From contig NZ_JAGGQG010000002.1 in NCBI RefSeq assembly GCF_018613415.1, forward strand, positions 186,001 to 250,000: a stretch of 64,000 bases of DNA, read 5' to 3'. Positions within the stretch are counted from its first letter, which is position 1. Each line of letters opens with the position of its first letter. The stretch comes from Bacillus sp. ISL-18 (lineage in GTDB: Bacteria; Bacillota; Bacilli; Bacillales; Cytobacillaceae). Below, piece after piece: positions 17,025 through 28,582 of the stretch. Made by a program: the position numbers and the translations under genes. The notes beneath the pieces were generated by a model. The model made no database searches, was not told where the DNA came from, and saw only the letters and a list, made by a program, of their open reading frames with translations.

Positions 17025-18012
17025 TAAGAAAGTTGAGACCTCTCTAAACCCTGAAAATCTGTTGGAAATTCATCATCTTAAAACCTATTATCCTGTAAAA
17101 GGTGGTTTTTTTAAGCGGATTATCGGAAATGTTAAGGCTGTCGACAATATCTCTTTTGAAATTAAGAGAGGAGAAACACTTGGTCTAGTCGGTGAATCGG
17201 GATGTGGTAAATCCACTACTGGTAGAACGATATTAAGATTATTAATGCCAACAGAAGGACAAATCCTTTTTGATGGCAGAGATATTACCCGCCTATCTGG
17301 AAAAAGGCTTCGTGAAACTCGTAAAGATATGCAAATGGTATTCCAAGACCCATATGCTTCACTCAATCCAATGCAGATGGTCGGAGATATAATTGGAGAA
17401 CCTATCAATAATTTCTCAAAAAAAAGTAAGTCTGAATTAAAAATAGAAGTCATGGATTTACTAGATAAAGTCGGACTTCCGCATGATGCCTACTATAAAT
17501 ATGCTCATGAATTTTCCGGCGGTCAACGGCAAAGAATTGGAATTGCCCGTGCACTTGCATTAAAACCCAAATTCATTATTGCAGATGAGCCGGTGTCAGC
17601 ACTAGATGTTTCTGTACAATCACAAGTTTTAAACTTATTAAAAGACTTGCAGCGTGAATTTCAACTAACCTTCCTTTTTATCAATCATGATTTAAGTGTG
17701 GTGAAACATATGAGTGATCGCATTGGTGTCATGTACTTAGGAAATATGGTCGAGCTTGCCGATAAAAACAGCCTATACGTAAAACCACTTCATCCCTATA
17801 CACAGGCATTAATTTCAGCAATCCCATCCCCAGACCCAAGGATTAAGAAAGAAAGAGTCATATTAAAAGGGGATGTCCCCAGTCCTATTAATCCCCCCTC
17901 GGGCTGTCCATTCCATCCACGGTGTCCTGCGGCTGTGGAGCAATGTTCAAAAGTTAAACCCGTATTAAAGGAGGTGAAGCCTTCTCATCGAGTAGCCTGC
18001 CACCTTTACTAA
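17002..18012 (+). CDS. appF: Oligopeptide ABC transporter ATPase AppF
   Basis: Second ATPase of the App importer. Walker [10 protein letters not shown], signature FSGGQRQR, Walker B IADEPVSALDV, and the C-terminal CPFHPRCPAA motif. The start overlaps appD by 23 bp; AGAAGGGGGA precedes two consecutive ATGs at 17002 and 17005, either of which could be used. Pairs with AppD as a heterodimer. Confidence 0.92.
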   Translation: MMTTSVPSKKVETSLNPENLLEIHHLKTYYPVKGGFFKRIIGNVKAVDNISFEIKRGETLGLVGESGCGKSTTGRTILRLLMPTEGQILFDGRDITRLSGKRLRETRKDMQMVFQDPYASLNPMQMVGDIIGEPINNFSKKSKSELKIEVMDLLDKVGLPHDAYYKYAHEFSGGQRQRIGIARALALKPKFIIADEPVSALDVSVQSQVLNLLKDLQREFQLTFLFINHDLSVVKHMSDRIGVMYLGNMVELADKNSLYVKPLHPYTQALISAIPSPDPRIKKERVILKGDVPSPINPPSGCPFHPRCPAAVEQCSKVKPVLKEVKPSHRVACHLY

Positions 18013-18103
18013 AAAGGGGCATCTTCTATATGGCAGACAGGCGCCTTGTTTCGGTATAAAAACGTACTTAGCTCAACTTTAAAAATATCAAGGGGGGAAC
18101 TGA

Positions 18104-19822
18104 ATGAAGAAAAGAAGTATGTTTTTGCTGGCAGCTTTAATGTTAGTTTTTTCTGCATTTTTAGCAGCTTGCAGCAGCGGTGAAAAAGCTAGTACAAAGC
18201 AGAACGACAACAATGGGGTTAAAAATAATGTCTCAGCTGGCAAACCACAGGATGGCGGGACATTAATTTATGCATTAGACTCAGCACCTGAGGGTAAATT
18301 CAACTATGCATTCTATGGAAATGCGACAGATCAATATGTGATTGATTTTTTTGATGAAAATTTAATTGATTATGACGAAAACCTGAAGGCACAGCCGCAT
18401 ATAGCTTCTTGGAAAACCACAGATAATAAGGTGTTTGATTTTGAAATCAAAAAAGGGGTTAAGTGGCATAACGGAGACGAATTATCCGTTAAGGATTGGG
18501 AATTTGCGTTAAAAGTAATTGCTGATAAGGATTATGATGGTCCTCGTTTTGATAATGTAAGGAATATTGTTGGGGCACAAGACTACCATGATGGAAAGGC
18601 CAAGGGAATTTCGGGTATCAAAATCATAGATGATTACCATATCCAAATTACCTTCGATAAGGCACGTGTAAATAACTTAGATAACCTTTGGACCTATCCA
18701 ATGAACCAAACAGAATTTAAAGGGATCGCTGTAAAAGATATGATGGGCTCTGCACAAGTTCGGACCAAGCCTGTGGGATTAGGACCATTTAAAGTAACGA
18801 AAGTAGTCCCAGGGGAATCAATTCAAATGGAGCGATTTGATGATTACTTTGGCGGTAAGCCTCATATTAAAAAAGTAGTCATTAAGGTTATTGATCCATC
18901 ACTTTCTGTTGGGGAATTAAAAAATGGCACACTTGATATGACCTCATTTCACCCAAGTATTATCGATCAAGTGAAGGCACTGGACAATGTCAATGCCATC
19001 ACATACCCAGGAGTCAGCTATTATTATGTAGGTTTCCGATTAGGTACTTGGGATGGTGAGAAAAACATCATGAATGACCCTAAATATCAAAATAAGAAAC
19101 TACGTGAGGCCATGTATTATGCCATTAATCGTGAAGAATGGGTAAAAGCTTTCTTTTATGGGGTTGGTAAGCCAGTAAACCGTCCTGTTCCAACAAATCA
19201 CTGGATTGCAGCAAATAACAAAGATCTAGAGCAATACAAATATAATCCAGAAAAAGCAAAAAAACTATTAGATGAAGCAGGCTATAAGGATATAGACGGG
19301 GATGGTTTCCGTGAAGATCCAAAAGGGAAGAAGTTCGTCGTAAACTTCAGCCACTATGCAACACAAAACCCAACATTCGAATCACGTGCCAAAGCATTGA
19401 CTCAATACTGGGAGGCAGTCGGCTTAAAGTCCAAATTAACGATGACAGACGTCAATCTTTATTATGAAATGCTGGATAAGGCAGATAAATCGATTGAAGT
19501 ATTCTTCGGTGGGTGGCAGACTGGATCAGATCCTGACCCAACTCCACTTTGGGGTTCAAAAGCCATGTGGAACTATCCACGCTGGGTAAATGATGAGAGT
19601 GATAAGCTTCTAGATCAAGCACTTGATATAAGTGTAGTTGGTACAGATAACAATAAACGAAAAGACATTTATGTCCAATGGCAAAAACTATTCATGAAAG
19701 AGCTTCCTGTATTGCCAATTGCAGAGATTGACGAAACAATGGCGGTCTCAAAGCGAGTTCAGAATGTAAAATTCGATGTTTCGGGTATGAATCGGCCTAA
19801 CGAATGGTGGATCAAGCAATAA
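18104..19822 (+). CDS. appA: Oligopeptide-binding lipoprotein AppA
   Basis: Extracellular solute-binding protein (family 5) that captures peptides for App. Signal peptide with lipobox LAAC (Cys23) means lipid anchoring to the outer face of the membrane. 572 residues. The start follows AAGGGGGGAA. In B. subtilis 168 appA carries a frameshift; here it is intact. Confidence 0.92.
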   Translation: MKKRSMFLLAALMLVFSAFLAACSSGEKASTKQNDNNGVKNNVSAGKPQDGGTLIYALDSAPEGKFNYAFYGNATDQYVIDFFDENLIDYDENLKAQPHIASWKTTDNKVFDFEIKKGVKWHNGDELSVKDWEFALKVIADKDYDGPRFDNVRNIVGAQDYHDGKAKGISGIKIIDDYHIQITFDKARVNNLDNLWTYPMNQTEFKGIAVKDMMGSAQVRTKPVGLGPFKVTKVVPGESIQMERFDDYFGGKPHIKKVVIKVIDPSLSVGELKNGTLDMTSFHPSIIDQVKALDNVNAITYPGVSYYYVGFRLGTWDGEKNIMNDPKYQNKKLREAMYYAINREEWVKAFFYGVGKPVNRPVPTNHWIAANNKDLEQYKYNPEKAKKLLDEAGYKDIDGDGFREDPKGKKFVVNFSHYATQNPTFESRAKALTQYWEAVGLKSKLTMTDVNLYYEMLDKADKSIEVFFGGWQTGSDPDPTPLWGSKAMWNYPRWVNDESDKLLDQALDISVVGTDNNKRKDIYVQWQKLFMKELPVLPIAEIDETMAVSKRVQNVKFDVSGMNRPNEWWIKQ

Positions 19823-19872
19823 ATCCGTTGATCATGTCTGCATGACGCGTTTAAAAACGTAAAGTTCAAATA

Positions 19873-19911
19873 GGGGAGGATAGAAGGAAGTTTCTGTTCC
19901 TCCCATTTTTT
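19873..19911 (+). terminator. Internal terminator between appA and appB
   Basis: GGGAGGA/TCCTCCC stem followed by ATTTTTT, 50 bp after appA. As an internal terminator it would make more binding protein than permease. Confidence 0.75.
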
Positions 19912-19968
19912 CTTATAGGCTGCATATATCCATGGATTTAACCTAGTTTATAGACGAGGAGAATGCAC

Positions 19969-20934
19969 ATGCTTAAATATGCATTTCGAAGAATTTTGGG
20001 CATGATTCCCATGTTATTCCTTATCTCTATTGTCGTATTTACCTTGGCGAAACTTATGCCTGGTGATTCTCTAACAGGAGAAATAGACCCAAGGAATACA
20101 AACCCGCAATATATCGCTGAAATGCGTGAAAAATTGGGCTATAATGACCCGATGCCAAAGCAATATACCCGCTGGATTGGGGAGTTTATTCAAGGGGATT
20201 TTGGTAAATCAACCCGATTTAAAATTCCAGTCGCAGAGGTAATTTCAGAAAAAATTCCTAATACATTATTACTCGGATTATCCTCGATTCTAATTACCTA
20301 CCTTTTTGCCTTTTTAATGGGGCTGTATTCAGGCAGGAAGCCTTATACTCTTGGTGACAATATCATTGGTGGATTAAATTATTTAGGATTATCCATTCCT
20401 TCCTTTATCGCAGGGGTATTTGCTATTTTCCTTTTTTCTTTTACATTAGGCTGGTTTCCGTCAAATGGATCAGTGGATATCGGTGTGACGGAAGGGACAC
20501 TTGAATTTTGGCAAAGCCGTATCCATCATGTATTCTTACCAGCAGTCGTTTTAGGTCTATTGAGTACGGCTAGTTATACTCAGTTTTTACGCAATGACAT
20601 TATTGAAAACAGCCGTAAAGATTTTGTACGGACTGCACGTGCAAAAGGGACACCAGAAAGAAAGATATATAATGTTCATATTTTAAGAAACTCGATTATC
20701 CCCCTCATTACCTTTTTAGGCTTTGATTTAGTAGCTATTATCTCGGGTGCGATTATTACCGAAACGATCTTTACTTATCCAGGTCTTGGACAACTATTCT
20801 TACAATCTGTTGGAACAAGGGATTATCCTGTCTTAATGACCTTGACCATGATGTTCTCATTTATAACACTAATTGGGAACTTGATTGCTGATATATTGTA
20901 TGGTGTTGTAGATCCAAGGATTAGGTTAGATTAG
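19969..20934 (+). CDS. appB: Oligopeptide permease subunit AppB
   Basis: Inner-membrane permease with six predicted helices and the EAA loop (FVRTARAKGTPERKIYNVHILRNS) that contacts the ATPases. The second ATG (19969) is preferred since the first (19963) is too close to GAGGAG. 321 residues. Confidence 0.9.
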   Translation: MLKYAFRRILGMIPMLFLISIVVFTLAKLMPGDSLTGEIDPRNTNPQYIAEMREKLGYNDPMPKQYTRWIGEFIQGDFGKSTRFKIPVAEVISEKIPNTLLLGLSSILITYLFAFLMGLYSGRKPYTLGDNIIGGLNYLGLSIPSFIAGVFAIFLFSFTLGWFPSNGSVDIGVTEGTLEFWQSRIHHVFLPAVVLGLLSTASYTQFLRNDIIENSRKDFVRTARAKGTPERKIYNVHILRNSIIPLITFLGFDLVAIISGAIITETIFTYPGLGQLFLQSVGTRDYPVLMTLTMMFSFITLIGNLIADILYGVVDPRIRLD

Positions 20935-20945
20935 GAGGGGAGAAC

Positions 20946-21851
20946 ATGGAAGTTATAACAGATTCAAAATTAACGGTCAATCCCCGTGAAAAAAGTTTGT
21001 CGCCATGGGCAATTGCTCGGAAAAAGTTTGTAAACAATAAACTCGCGATGATTAGCCTTGCTTTCTTAATTGTGGTAGCAATTGTTTCCTTCTTGGCTCC
21101 ATATATTACAACCGCGGATGTAACCAAGATTAATATTGGGGAGATGTCATTAGAACCATCGGGTAAGCATTGGCTGGGTACCGATAAGGCTGGCCGTGAT
21201 GTATTTACGAGGCTGCTATATGGCGGAAGGATATCCTTGTTAGTAGGTTTGAGCTGTACGTTATTTGTTATTGTTATCGGAACGTTGATTGGATCGGCCT
21301 CAGGTTATTTTGGCGGAGTCATTGATCGTTTATTAATGAGGTTTACTGATTTTATTTTAAACTTTCCTTTCCTTGTATTTGTCATTGTCTTGAATGCAAT
21401 TCTTTTTGGAAAAGTGAATGGTTTATGGGTTTTAATCGGTACAATCAGTATTTTAAGCTGGGGGGGAATTGCCCGGATAGTCCGCAGTAAAATCTTGGCT
21501 GAAAAAGAAAATGAATATATTGTTGCTGCTGTTTCTATTGGTTGCACACCTGCAACAATTATTATTAAACATCTATTGCCTAATATTTTGTCAACTATTA
21601 TTGTTCAGGCCACGATTACGTTTGCAACGATGATTGTGGCGGAAACAGGCTTAAGCTTTTTAGGATTTGGAGTTCCACAGGAAATACCCAGCTGGGGGAA
21701 TATGTTGAATTCAGCAACTGAGCCCGATGTCCTTCAGTTCAAACTCTGGATTTGGGTTCCACCCGCACTAATTATTACGATTACGATTCTATCGATTAAT
21801 TTTATTGGTGAAGGATTAAAAGATGCCTTCAATCCAAAATCAAAAAGATAA
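20946..21851 (+). CDS. appC: Oligopeptide permease subunit AppC
   Basis: Second permease, 301 residues, with N-terminal OppC_N region, six helices and an EAA loop around 'YIVAAVSIGCTPATIIIKHLLPN'. HWLGTDKAGRDVFTRLLYG is typical of OppC-type proteins. AGGAGGGG precedes the ATG, 11 bp after appB. Last gene of the operon. Confidence 0.9.
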   Translation: MEVITDSKLTVNPREKSLSPWAIARKKFVNNKLAMISLAFLIVVAIVSFLAPYITTADVTKINIGEMSLEPSGKHWLGTDKAGRDVFTRLLYGGRISLLVGLSCTLFVIVIGTLIGSASGYFGGVIDRLLMRFTDFILNFPFLVFVIVLNAILFGKVNGLWVLIGTISILSWGGIARIVRSKILAEKENEYIVAAVSIGCTPATIIIKHLLPNILSTIIVQATITFATMIVAETGLSFLGFGVPQEIPSWGNMLNSATEPDVLQFKLWIWVPPALIITITILSINFIGEGLKDAFNPKSKR

Positions 21852-21880
21852 ATCTACCAAAGTGAGTGGTAGTTTTTTTA
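21852..21880 (+). terminator. app operon terminator
   Basis: CTACCA/TGGTAG hairpin followed by seven Ts. Confidence 0.8.
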
Positions 21881-21995
21881 TAAAAAGAAAAGTTTCTGTA
21901 AAAGCAATTGGAGCAAAATATATAAAAAGGAATAATTTAACTAAGGTCTGCCTATACTGATTGACAAACAGTTTCTTGAAGTGAGGGGTTGTAAA

Positions 21996-22742
21996 ATGTT
22001 GTATCTTCATGATGTTTGGGTTAATTGGTTTGAAGGTGAGGAAAATGGATATAATGTTTGCCACTTTCATGAATGGCGGAAGGATGACGGAGTAGAGCTC
22101 CTAGATCAAGTACCGCTTATTAAAATTGAACCGCTGTTATTTGGTTATATTGAGAATGATCTATCTGAGTTACCTCAACAGCTTCTCGATGATATTTATC
22201 AAAAAGCGTACTTAAGAAAAAACCATGAAAGAATTCAACTCGACTATTGCTTTGTTGTTACGGACGGAACGGGAATATTAGCTGTTGATACAATTGGCTA
22301 CAATATTCCAATCCGAAAAAGCAGATTAATACCTAGGCAGGAACAGCTCGTGTATGAAATGATAAGCCAGCATGAAGCAAAGCCCTATCATTTTTACGCA
22401 CAGCCTAAAACAAAGGACTTCCATATACTTTCACCAGATCCCGATTTGATGAGAGGATTAACAAGAAAAGAACGACAGTTAAAACAATTATTATTTATGG
22501 CTCTAGACCAATTGTTAACTTCTAATAACGAAGCGGAAGTTCGCTATTGGTATACTGAATGGTGTCCAGAGCAATATTCGACCATTCAAGAAATGAATTT
22601 TGAAGAAGCATGGGAACAGTTATTTGAGCAAACAAAATATGGCTGGTCAAGTCGTCACGAAACATTCTGTGAAAATTTAATAAAAGGGCAGCCCTTCTTT
22701 GAAAAACTTTGGGAGATGGAGCATGGTCCAAGAGTAAATTAA
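21996..22742 (+). CDS. yjbA: YjbA, DUF3603 (UPF0736) family protein
   Basis: A 248-residue protein recognised by its start [20 protein letters not shown] and position between app and trpS. Function unknown; no membrane segment. Start at 21996 follows GTGAGGGG. Confidence 0.88.
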   Translation: MLYLHDVWVNWFEGEENGYNVCHFHEWRKDDGVELLDQVPLIKIEPLLFGYIENDLSELPQQLLDDIYQKAYLRKNHERIQLDYCFVVTDGTGILAVDTIGYNIPIRKSRLIPRQEQLVYEMISQHEAKPYHFYAQPKTKDFHILSPDPDLMRGLTRKERQLKQLLFMALDQLLTSNNEAEVRYWYTEWCPEQYSTIQEMNFEEAWEQLFEQTKYGWSSRHETFCENLIKGQPFFEKLWEMEHGPRVN

Positions 22743-22790
22743 AAGCCTGATCCAAAAGGTATGTCAACCATACCTTTTGGACAGGCTTTT
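22741..22790. terminator. Terminator after yjbA
   Basis: Long stem with AAAGCCTG outer and TCCAAAAGGTATG inner arms around TCAAC, T run at the end. Confidence 0.9.
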
Positions 22791-22811
22791 ATCATTTTTC
22801 AAATTATTAAA

Positions 22812-22871
22812 TGTCAGCTTTTAAAAATTCCCAGCGCAAGGCGCCGCTAAACAGGGCGCTTGCGCTTTCTT
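22812..22871. repeat. Dispersed intergenic repeat, copy 2
   Basis: Contains CGCTAAACAGGGCGCTTGCG followed by CTTT, matching the right part of the copy at 9741-9786 with two differences; also GTCAGCTT at the left. Between convergent yjbA and trpS. Confidence 0.55.
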
Positions 22872-22875
22872 AAAA

Positions 22876-23877
<1,002 letters not shown>

Positions 23878-23888
23878 CTAAAAATATA

Positions 23889-24190
23889 TAAAAAAAACCA
23901 TTCATCCCTAATAAACTATAGGGACGAATGGTTCGCGGTACCACCCTAAATTACTCAAAAAGAGTCACTCAGTATCAAGTCATCTTTATATAGATGCTTT
24001 GAAATCCTTTTAACGCAAGGTAAACGTCTGCTCCTACTATTATAAAGAAAATGAAAAAAGGTTCAGGCAGAGGCTCAAAAGTCCATTCCGTATTTTTTCG
24101 CGTTTGTTTTCACCGGCCACAAACTCTCTGAATCGAAGGTAAATACGTACTACTCTTTATCAATGCTTTTTGAAAAATATATGCGTTTAG
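23889..24190 (-). promoter_or_regulatory. Tryptophan T-box leader of trpS
   Basis: On the minus strand the T-box core AGGGTGGTACCGCG (complement of 23934-23947) is followed by a terminator stem (AACCATTC...GAATGGTT, 23897-23933) with a T run. A stem I specifier candidate GAA-UGG-A (UGG at complement 24083-24085) reads the Trp codon, and an AGAGAGTT-like segment lies upstream. Uncharged tRNA-Trp would favour readthrough. Confidence 0.93.
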
Positions 24191-24194
24191 TCAC

Positions 24195-24224
24195 ATTATA
24201 GCTGAAAGCAATCATTTATTTCAA
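24195..24224 (-). promoter_or_regulatory. trpS promoter
   Basis: Minus strand TTGAAA (24224-24219) and TATAAT (24200-24195), 18-bp spacing, just upstream of the T-box leader. Confidence 0.75.
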
Positions 24225-24229
24225 GTTAG

Positions 24230-24586
24230 TTAAGTGTAATGGACAATGAGAGCAACAGCCATTAATAGTCCAGTAATAAGCCCATGAAGAAAGAGCGGCT
24301 TTCCGTTTAATGTAATTAATTCCGATAATCCAGGAATGTCCTCAAATCTTCTTTTATCTTTCCCACGGGAAAAGAAAAGATTTAGGGACTTTGACATGAC
24401 ATCATAAAAACCGCTATGAATGGTAAAGAGTAATAAAGATAACAAAATGTACCCTGAAGTAACATAAAAAGATATATCGATATAGCTAACTAGAGTGATT
24501 TTGTGATGAATAATAAAACATAATATGACAATTATGAATTGCGTAATAGAGAGAATTATAAAATTTTTCTTAACATTAAATTTCAA
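24230..24586 (-). CDS. DUF3899-type membrane protein
   Basis: A 118-residue protein with three hydrophobic helices (about 9-30, 38-60, 97-116) and a basic loop between the second and third (FFSRGKDKRRFED). Resembles DUF3899 family proteins; function unknown. The TTG at 24586 is preferred because GGAGGT is six bases upstream. Confidence 0.7.
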   Translation of the reverse strand: MKFNVKKNFIILSITQFIIVILCFIIHHKITLVSYIDISFYVTSGYILLSLLLFTIHSGFYDVMSKSLNLFFSRGKDKRRFEDIPGLSELITLNGKPLFLHGLITGLLMAVALIVHYT

Positions 24587-24808
24587 GAGATGACCTCCAA
24601 AAGCTTGATTTAACAAGATAAACTAGGGTACAGTATACAAAAAATTACTGTATAAGTCTAAATTATAACATAGACAATTGTCATGATTACGTAATGAATG
24701 TTTCGAAAATGTAAATTAATTTTCAAAAAGTAATGTACAATTTGTTGAAAATATGTATAATAGAGAATGTAGTAATTTTTCAGAATAATAGAAAAGGGAG
24801 GTCTACTA

Positions 24809-26494
24809 GTGAAGAAATCAAAACTCTCACTACTTTTAGTACTATCACTAGTACTTAGCATGTTCTTAGCAGCATGTTCTGGCGGTGGTAAGAAAGACAC
24901 AAGCTCATCTGATGGAAAAAGCACTGGTAAAACAGAGCAATTAGCAGATAAACAAGAACTTAATGTTTTGGAATCCGCTGAAATTCCTTCAATGGACAGT
25001 GTAATGTCTCAAGACACATTAAGCTTTACAACACTTAATGCTACAAACGAAGGTCTATATCGTTTGGATCCAGATCAAAAAGTTATTCCTGGTGTTGCTG
25101 ACGGCATGCCAACTTATAATGATGACAAAACTGTTATCACGATCAAATTGAAAAAAGATATTAAATGGTCAAACGGTGACCCTGTTACCGCTAATGACTT
25201 CGTATTTGCATGGAGACGTGCAATCAATCCTAAAGTAGCTGCTCCATACGGCGCATACTTCATGGAAGGTAAAATCAAAAATGCTTCTGAAATCGTAGCT
25301 GGCAAAGCTAAGCTTGAAGATTTAGGGATTAAAGCATTAGATGATAATACAGTTGAAATCACGCTAGTAAGAGCTCTTCCATACATCGAATCATACTTAA
25401 CATTCCCATTATTCTACCCACAAAATGAAAAGTATGTTACAGCACAAGGCGCTAATTATGCAAAAGATGCTGCTCACATTCTTTACAATGGTCCATTCAA
25501 AATGACTAAGTGGGATGGCCCTACAGGAACTGAATGGGTATTAGAAAAAAATGCAGATTACTGGGATGCAAAAGAAGTTACTCTAAAAAAGATCAACTTC
25601 AACGTTTCTAAAGATCCACAAGCTTCCGCAAACGCATATACTGCTGGCGAAGCTGATATTACACCAAAATTAGCTCAAGCTGCAATCCTTTCTCAATTTG
25701 AAGGAGCAGATGACTTACTTCGTTACCAAGAGCCATCTATCTGGTGGTTAAAAATGAACGAAAAGAACCCAGCATTGAAAAATGTTAACATCCGTAAAGC
25801 TATCGCACTTTCTGTTGATAAAAAAGCGTTAGTTGATGATGTATTAGCAAATGGTTCAATCTCTGCTGACTTCCTAGTTCCAAAAGGTTTCGCTTTCTTA
25901 GATGGTAAAGATTTCCGAGATACTGCTGGAACTTACCTGAAATCTGATAAAGAGAAAGCAGCAGAACTTTGGAAAAAAGGACTTGCTGAAACTGGTCTGA
26001 AAGAAGTAAACTTTACGTATGTTGGTCAAGACACTGAAACTTCAAAAGTTACTGATGCTTACATCAAAGACCAATTAGAAAAGAATCTACCAGGATTAAA
26101 GATTACCATTGAGGCTGTACCATTTAAAATTCGTATCGCACGTGAAGATGCTGAAGATTATGATTTATTAATGGGTGGTTGGGGACCAGACTATGCTGAC
26201 CCAATGACATACATGGATCTATGGGTCACTGGCGGAGGCCAAAACCATATGAGCTATAGCAACCCTGAATTTGATAAATTAATCAAAGCAGCTAACGAAG
26301 ATCTTGTTGCTAAGCCACAAGAACGCTGGAAAGCACTTCAAGATGCTGAGAAAATCTTGTTAGAAGATGATGCTGCAATTGCACCGCTTTACCAACGTTC
26401 TGTTAACCTCTTGATCAATCCAAAGGTTAAAGGCTTTGCACACCATGCATTCGGTCCTGACTATAGTTACCAGTGGATTAAAATCACAAAATAG
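24809..26494 (+). CDS. oppA: Oligopeptide-binding lipoprotein OppA
   Basis: Family 5 solute-binding protein of the Opp importer, needed in B. subtilis for peptide uptake including signalling peptides that affect sporulation and competence. Signal peptide with lipobox LAAC (Cys23), Ser/Gly/Lys-rich linker, then the mature domain. GTG start after AGGGAGG. Codon choice is strikingly uniform (many GCT, GGT, GTT, AAA), as in very highly expressed genes. 561 residues. Confidence 0.94.
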   Translation: MKKSKLSLLLVLSLVLSMFLAACSGGGKKDTSSSDGKSTGKTEQLADKQELNVLESAEIPSMDSVMSQDTLSFTTLNATNEGLYRLDPDQKVIPGVADGMPTYNDDKTVITIKLKKDIKWSNGDPVTANDFVFAWRRAINPKVAAPYGAYFMEGKIKNASEIVAGKAKLEDLGIKALDDNTVEITLVRALPYIESYLTFPLFYPQNEKYVTAQGANYAKDAAHILYNGPFKMTKWDGPTGTEWVLEKNADYWDAKEVTLKKINFNVSKDPQASANAYTAGEADITPKLAQAAILSQFEGADDLLRYQEPSIWWLKMNEKNPALKNVNIRKAIALSVDKKALVDDVLANGSISADFLVPKGFAFLDGKDFRDTAGTYLKSDKEKAAELWKKGLAETGLKEVNFTYVGQDTETSKVTDAYIKDQLEKNLPGLKITIEAVPFKIRIAREDAEDYDLLMGGWGPDYADPMTYMDLWVTGGGQNHMSYSNPEFDKLIKAANEDLVAKPQERWKALQDAEKILLEDDAAIAPLYQRSVNLLINPKVKGFAHHAFGPDYSYQWIKITK

Positions 26495-26517
26495 TAGCTA
26501 TAACTAATCAAATATGA

Positions 26518-26550
26518 AGAGAGTATATTTTCCCAATATACTCTCTTTTT
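26518..26550 (+). terminator. Internal terminator between oppA and oppB
   Basis: AGAGAGTATATT/AATATACTCTCT perfect 12-bp stem followed by TTTTT, 24 bp after oppA. Same location as the appA-appB terminator. Confidence 0.88.
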
Positions 26551-26607
26551 ACCTGTACGAGAATTGTCGTAATACGTCGAAAATTTAATCAATTAGGAGG
26601 TGTAGGC

Positions 26608-27540
26608 ATGGTCAAATATATACTAAAACGTGTTGGCTATATGATTATTACACTTTTTGTCGTTACATCGCTTACCTTTTTCCTCATGAAGCTAATTCCT
26701 GGTAGTCCTTTTAATAACTTCGAAAAGCTTACTGAAGTTCAGCGTAATATCTTACTGGATAAATATGGCTTGAACGACCCCGTGCCTGTTCAATATTATA
26801 ACTATATGGTGAACTTGGTAAAAGGGGATTTAGGAGTTTCCTTCCAATTTGATAATACCCCTGTAACAGAACTTATTGGTAACCGACTTGGACCTTCTGC
26901 TCAATTAGGTTTGCAAGCTATGATTGTAGGTTCCATTTTAGGTATCCTATTAGGAGTGTTAGCTGCTCTAAAACAAAATACCTGGATTGACTATGGTTCT
27001 ACTTTTATTGCAGTAGTAGGTAAGTCTATTCCATCCTTTATTTTTGCTGGTTTATTACAATACTATGTTTCAGTTAAATTAGGTTGGCTTCCAGTAATGT
27101 TATGGAAAGGGCCGGAGTATACGATCCTTCCCACAATCGCACTCGCCATGTTCCCAATTTCGATTGCAGCACGTTTTATGCGAACGGAAATGGTGGAGGT
27201 TTTAGGGTCAGATTTTATTACTTTGGCGAGAGCTAAAGGGGCAAGCCGCTGGCAAATTAGCTTTAAGCATGCCTTAAGAAATGCTTTAATTCCTGTTGTA
27301 ACGGTCTTGGGACCATTAGCTGTCAGCTTAATGACCGGTTCACTTGTCATTGAGCAAATTTTTGGGATACCAGGTATCGGTGAGCAGTTTGTTAAATCAA
27401 TTAATATGAATGATTACCCCGTAATTATGGGAACTAACATTTTATTTGCGGTACTATTTATCGTCGTGATCTTGATTGTTGATATTCTTTATGGAATCAT
27501 CGACCCACGTATTCGTGTATCGGGGGGGAAAACTAAATGA
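26608..27540 (+). CDS. oppB: Oligopeptide permease subunit OppB
   Basis: Six-helix inner-membrane permease, 310 residues; EAA loop FITLARAKGASRWQISFKHALRN. AGGAGGTG precedes the ATG. Overlaps oppC by 4 bp (ATGA), implying translational coupling. Confidence 0.93.
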   Translation: MVKYILKRVGYMIITLFVVTSLTFFLMKLIPGSPFNNFEKLTEVQRNILLDKYGLNDPVPVQYYNYMVNLVKGDLGVSFQFDNTPVTELIGNRLGPSAQLGLQAMIVGSILGILLGVLAALKQNTWIDYGSTFIAVVGKSIPSFIFAGLLQYYVSVKLGWLPVMLWKGPEYTILPTIALAMFPISIAARFMRTEMVEVLGSDFITLARAKGASRWQISFKHALRNALIPVVTVLGPLAVSLMTGSLVIEQIFGIPGIGEQFVKSINMNDYPVIMGTNILFAVLFIVVILIVDILYGIIDPRIRVSGGKTK

Positions 27541-28565
27541 GCAACAAAGACATAACAATTTCAAAGGATATGTTTGCTCCTGCCCACATTGATCCATCAA
27601 AAAGTGAAAAAATTGCAAAACCAAGTTTAAACTTCTGGCAGGATTCATGGCTAAGGGTCCGGAAGAATAAAGGTGCAGTAGTCAGTATGATCATCCTAGT
27701 AATTATGATTATCATGGCATTCGTTGGCCCTATGATTACGCCTTATGCCTATGACACGCAAAACACTAAACATAATAATTTACCGCCGCGTATACAAGGA
27801 TTAGAAAATGTTCACTGGCTTCCATTTGATGGTACCTTGACTAGAAGAGATGGCACTGAATATAACGCCTATGAAGTACGTAAAGTAGATGCCTATTATT
27901 GGTTTGGCACCGATGGCTTAGGCCGTGACCAATTTGCACGTGTATGGAAAGGTACACAAGTATCTCTATTTATCGCCTTTATGGCTGCGTTAATTGATAT
28001 GGTTATTGGGGTTGCCTATGGAGCCATATCCGGTTATTTGGGCGGCCGGACGGATAGTGTAATGCAGAGGATCATCGAGGTTATCGTCGGTATTCCGAAC
28101 CTGATTGTCGTTGTTTTGATGATTCTCGTGTTAAAACCCGGAATTATCCCAATTATTATCGCCTTAACCATTACGGGATGGACGAGTATGGCTCGTGTAG
28201 TACGTGCGCAAGTATTAAAATTTAAGGGCCAAGAATTTGTATTGGCAGCTAAAACCTTAGGTGCTTCAAATTCATCTATTATTTTTAAACATATGATTCC
28301 AAATATGTTTGGTGTCATTATTATTAATACGATGTTTTCCATCCCGAATGCTATTTTCTTTGAGGCATTTCTAAGTTTTATCGGGCTGGGATTACAAGAA
28401 CCACATGCATCTTTAGGAACATTAGTAAATTCAGGATTTAAATCAATGATCGCTTTTCCATATCAAATGATTATTCCTTCCATTATGATTGCGATAATCA
28501 TGGTATGCTTCAACCTTGTTGCGGACGGATTGCGTGATGCATTGGATCCAAAAATGCGTGATTAG
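27537..28565 (+). CDS. oppC: Oligopeptide permease subunit OppC
   Basis: Second permease, 342 residues. N-terminal OppC_N region, then YYWFGTDGLGRDQFARVWKG, six helices and an EAA loop (FVLAAKTLGASNSSIIFKHMIPN). Contains a periplasm-side insertion around 75-110 typical of OppC. Confidence 0.93.
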   Translation: MSNKDITISKDMFAPAHIDPSKSEKIAKPSLNFWQDSWLRVRKNKGAVVSMIILVIMIIMAFVGPMITPYAYDTQNTKHNNLPPRIQGLENVHWLPFDGTLTRRDGTEYNAYEVRKVDAYYWFGTDGLGRDQFARVWKGTQVSLFIAFMAALIDMVIGVAYGAISGYLGGRTDSVMQRIIEVIVGIPNLIVVVLMILVLKPGIIPIIIALTITGWTSMARVVRAQVLKFKGQEFVLAAKTLGASNSSIIFKHMIPNMFGVIIINTMFSIPNAIFFEAFLSFIGLGLQEPHASLGTLVNSGFKSMIAFPYQMIIPSIMIAIIMVCFNLVADGLRDALDPKMRD

Positions 28566-28582
28566 AAGGCAGGTGGATGTAA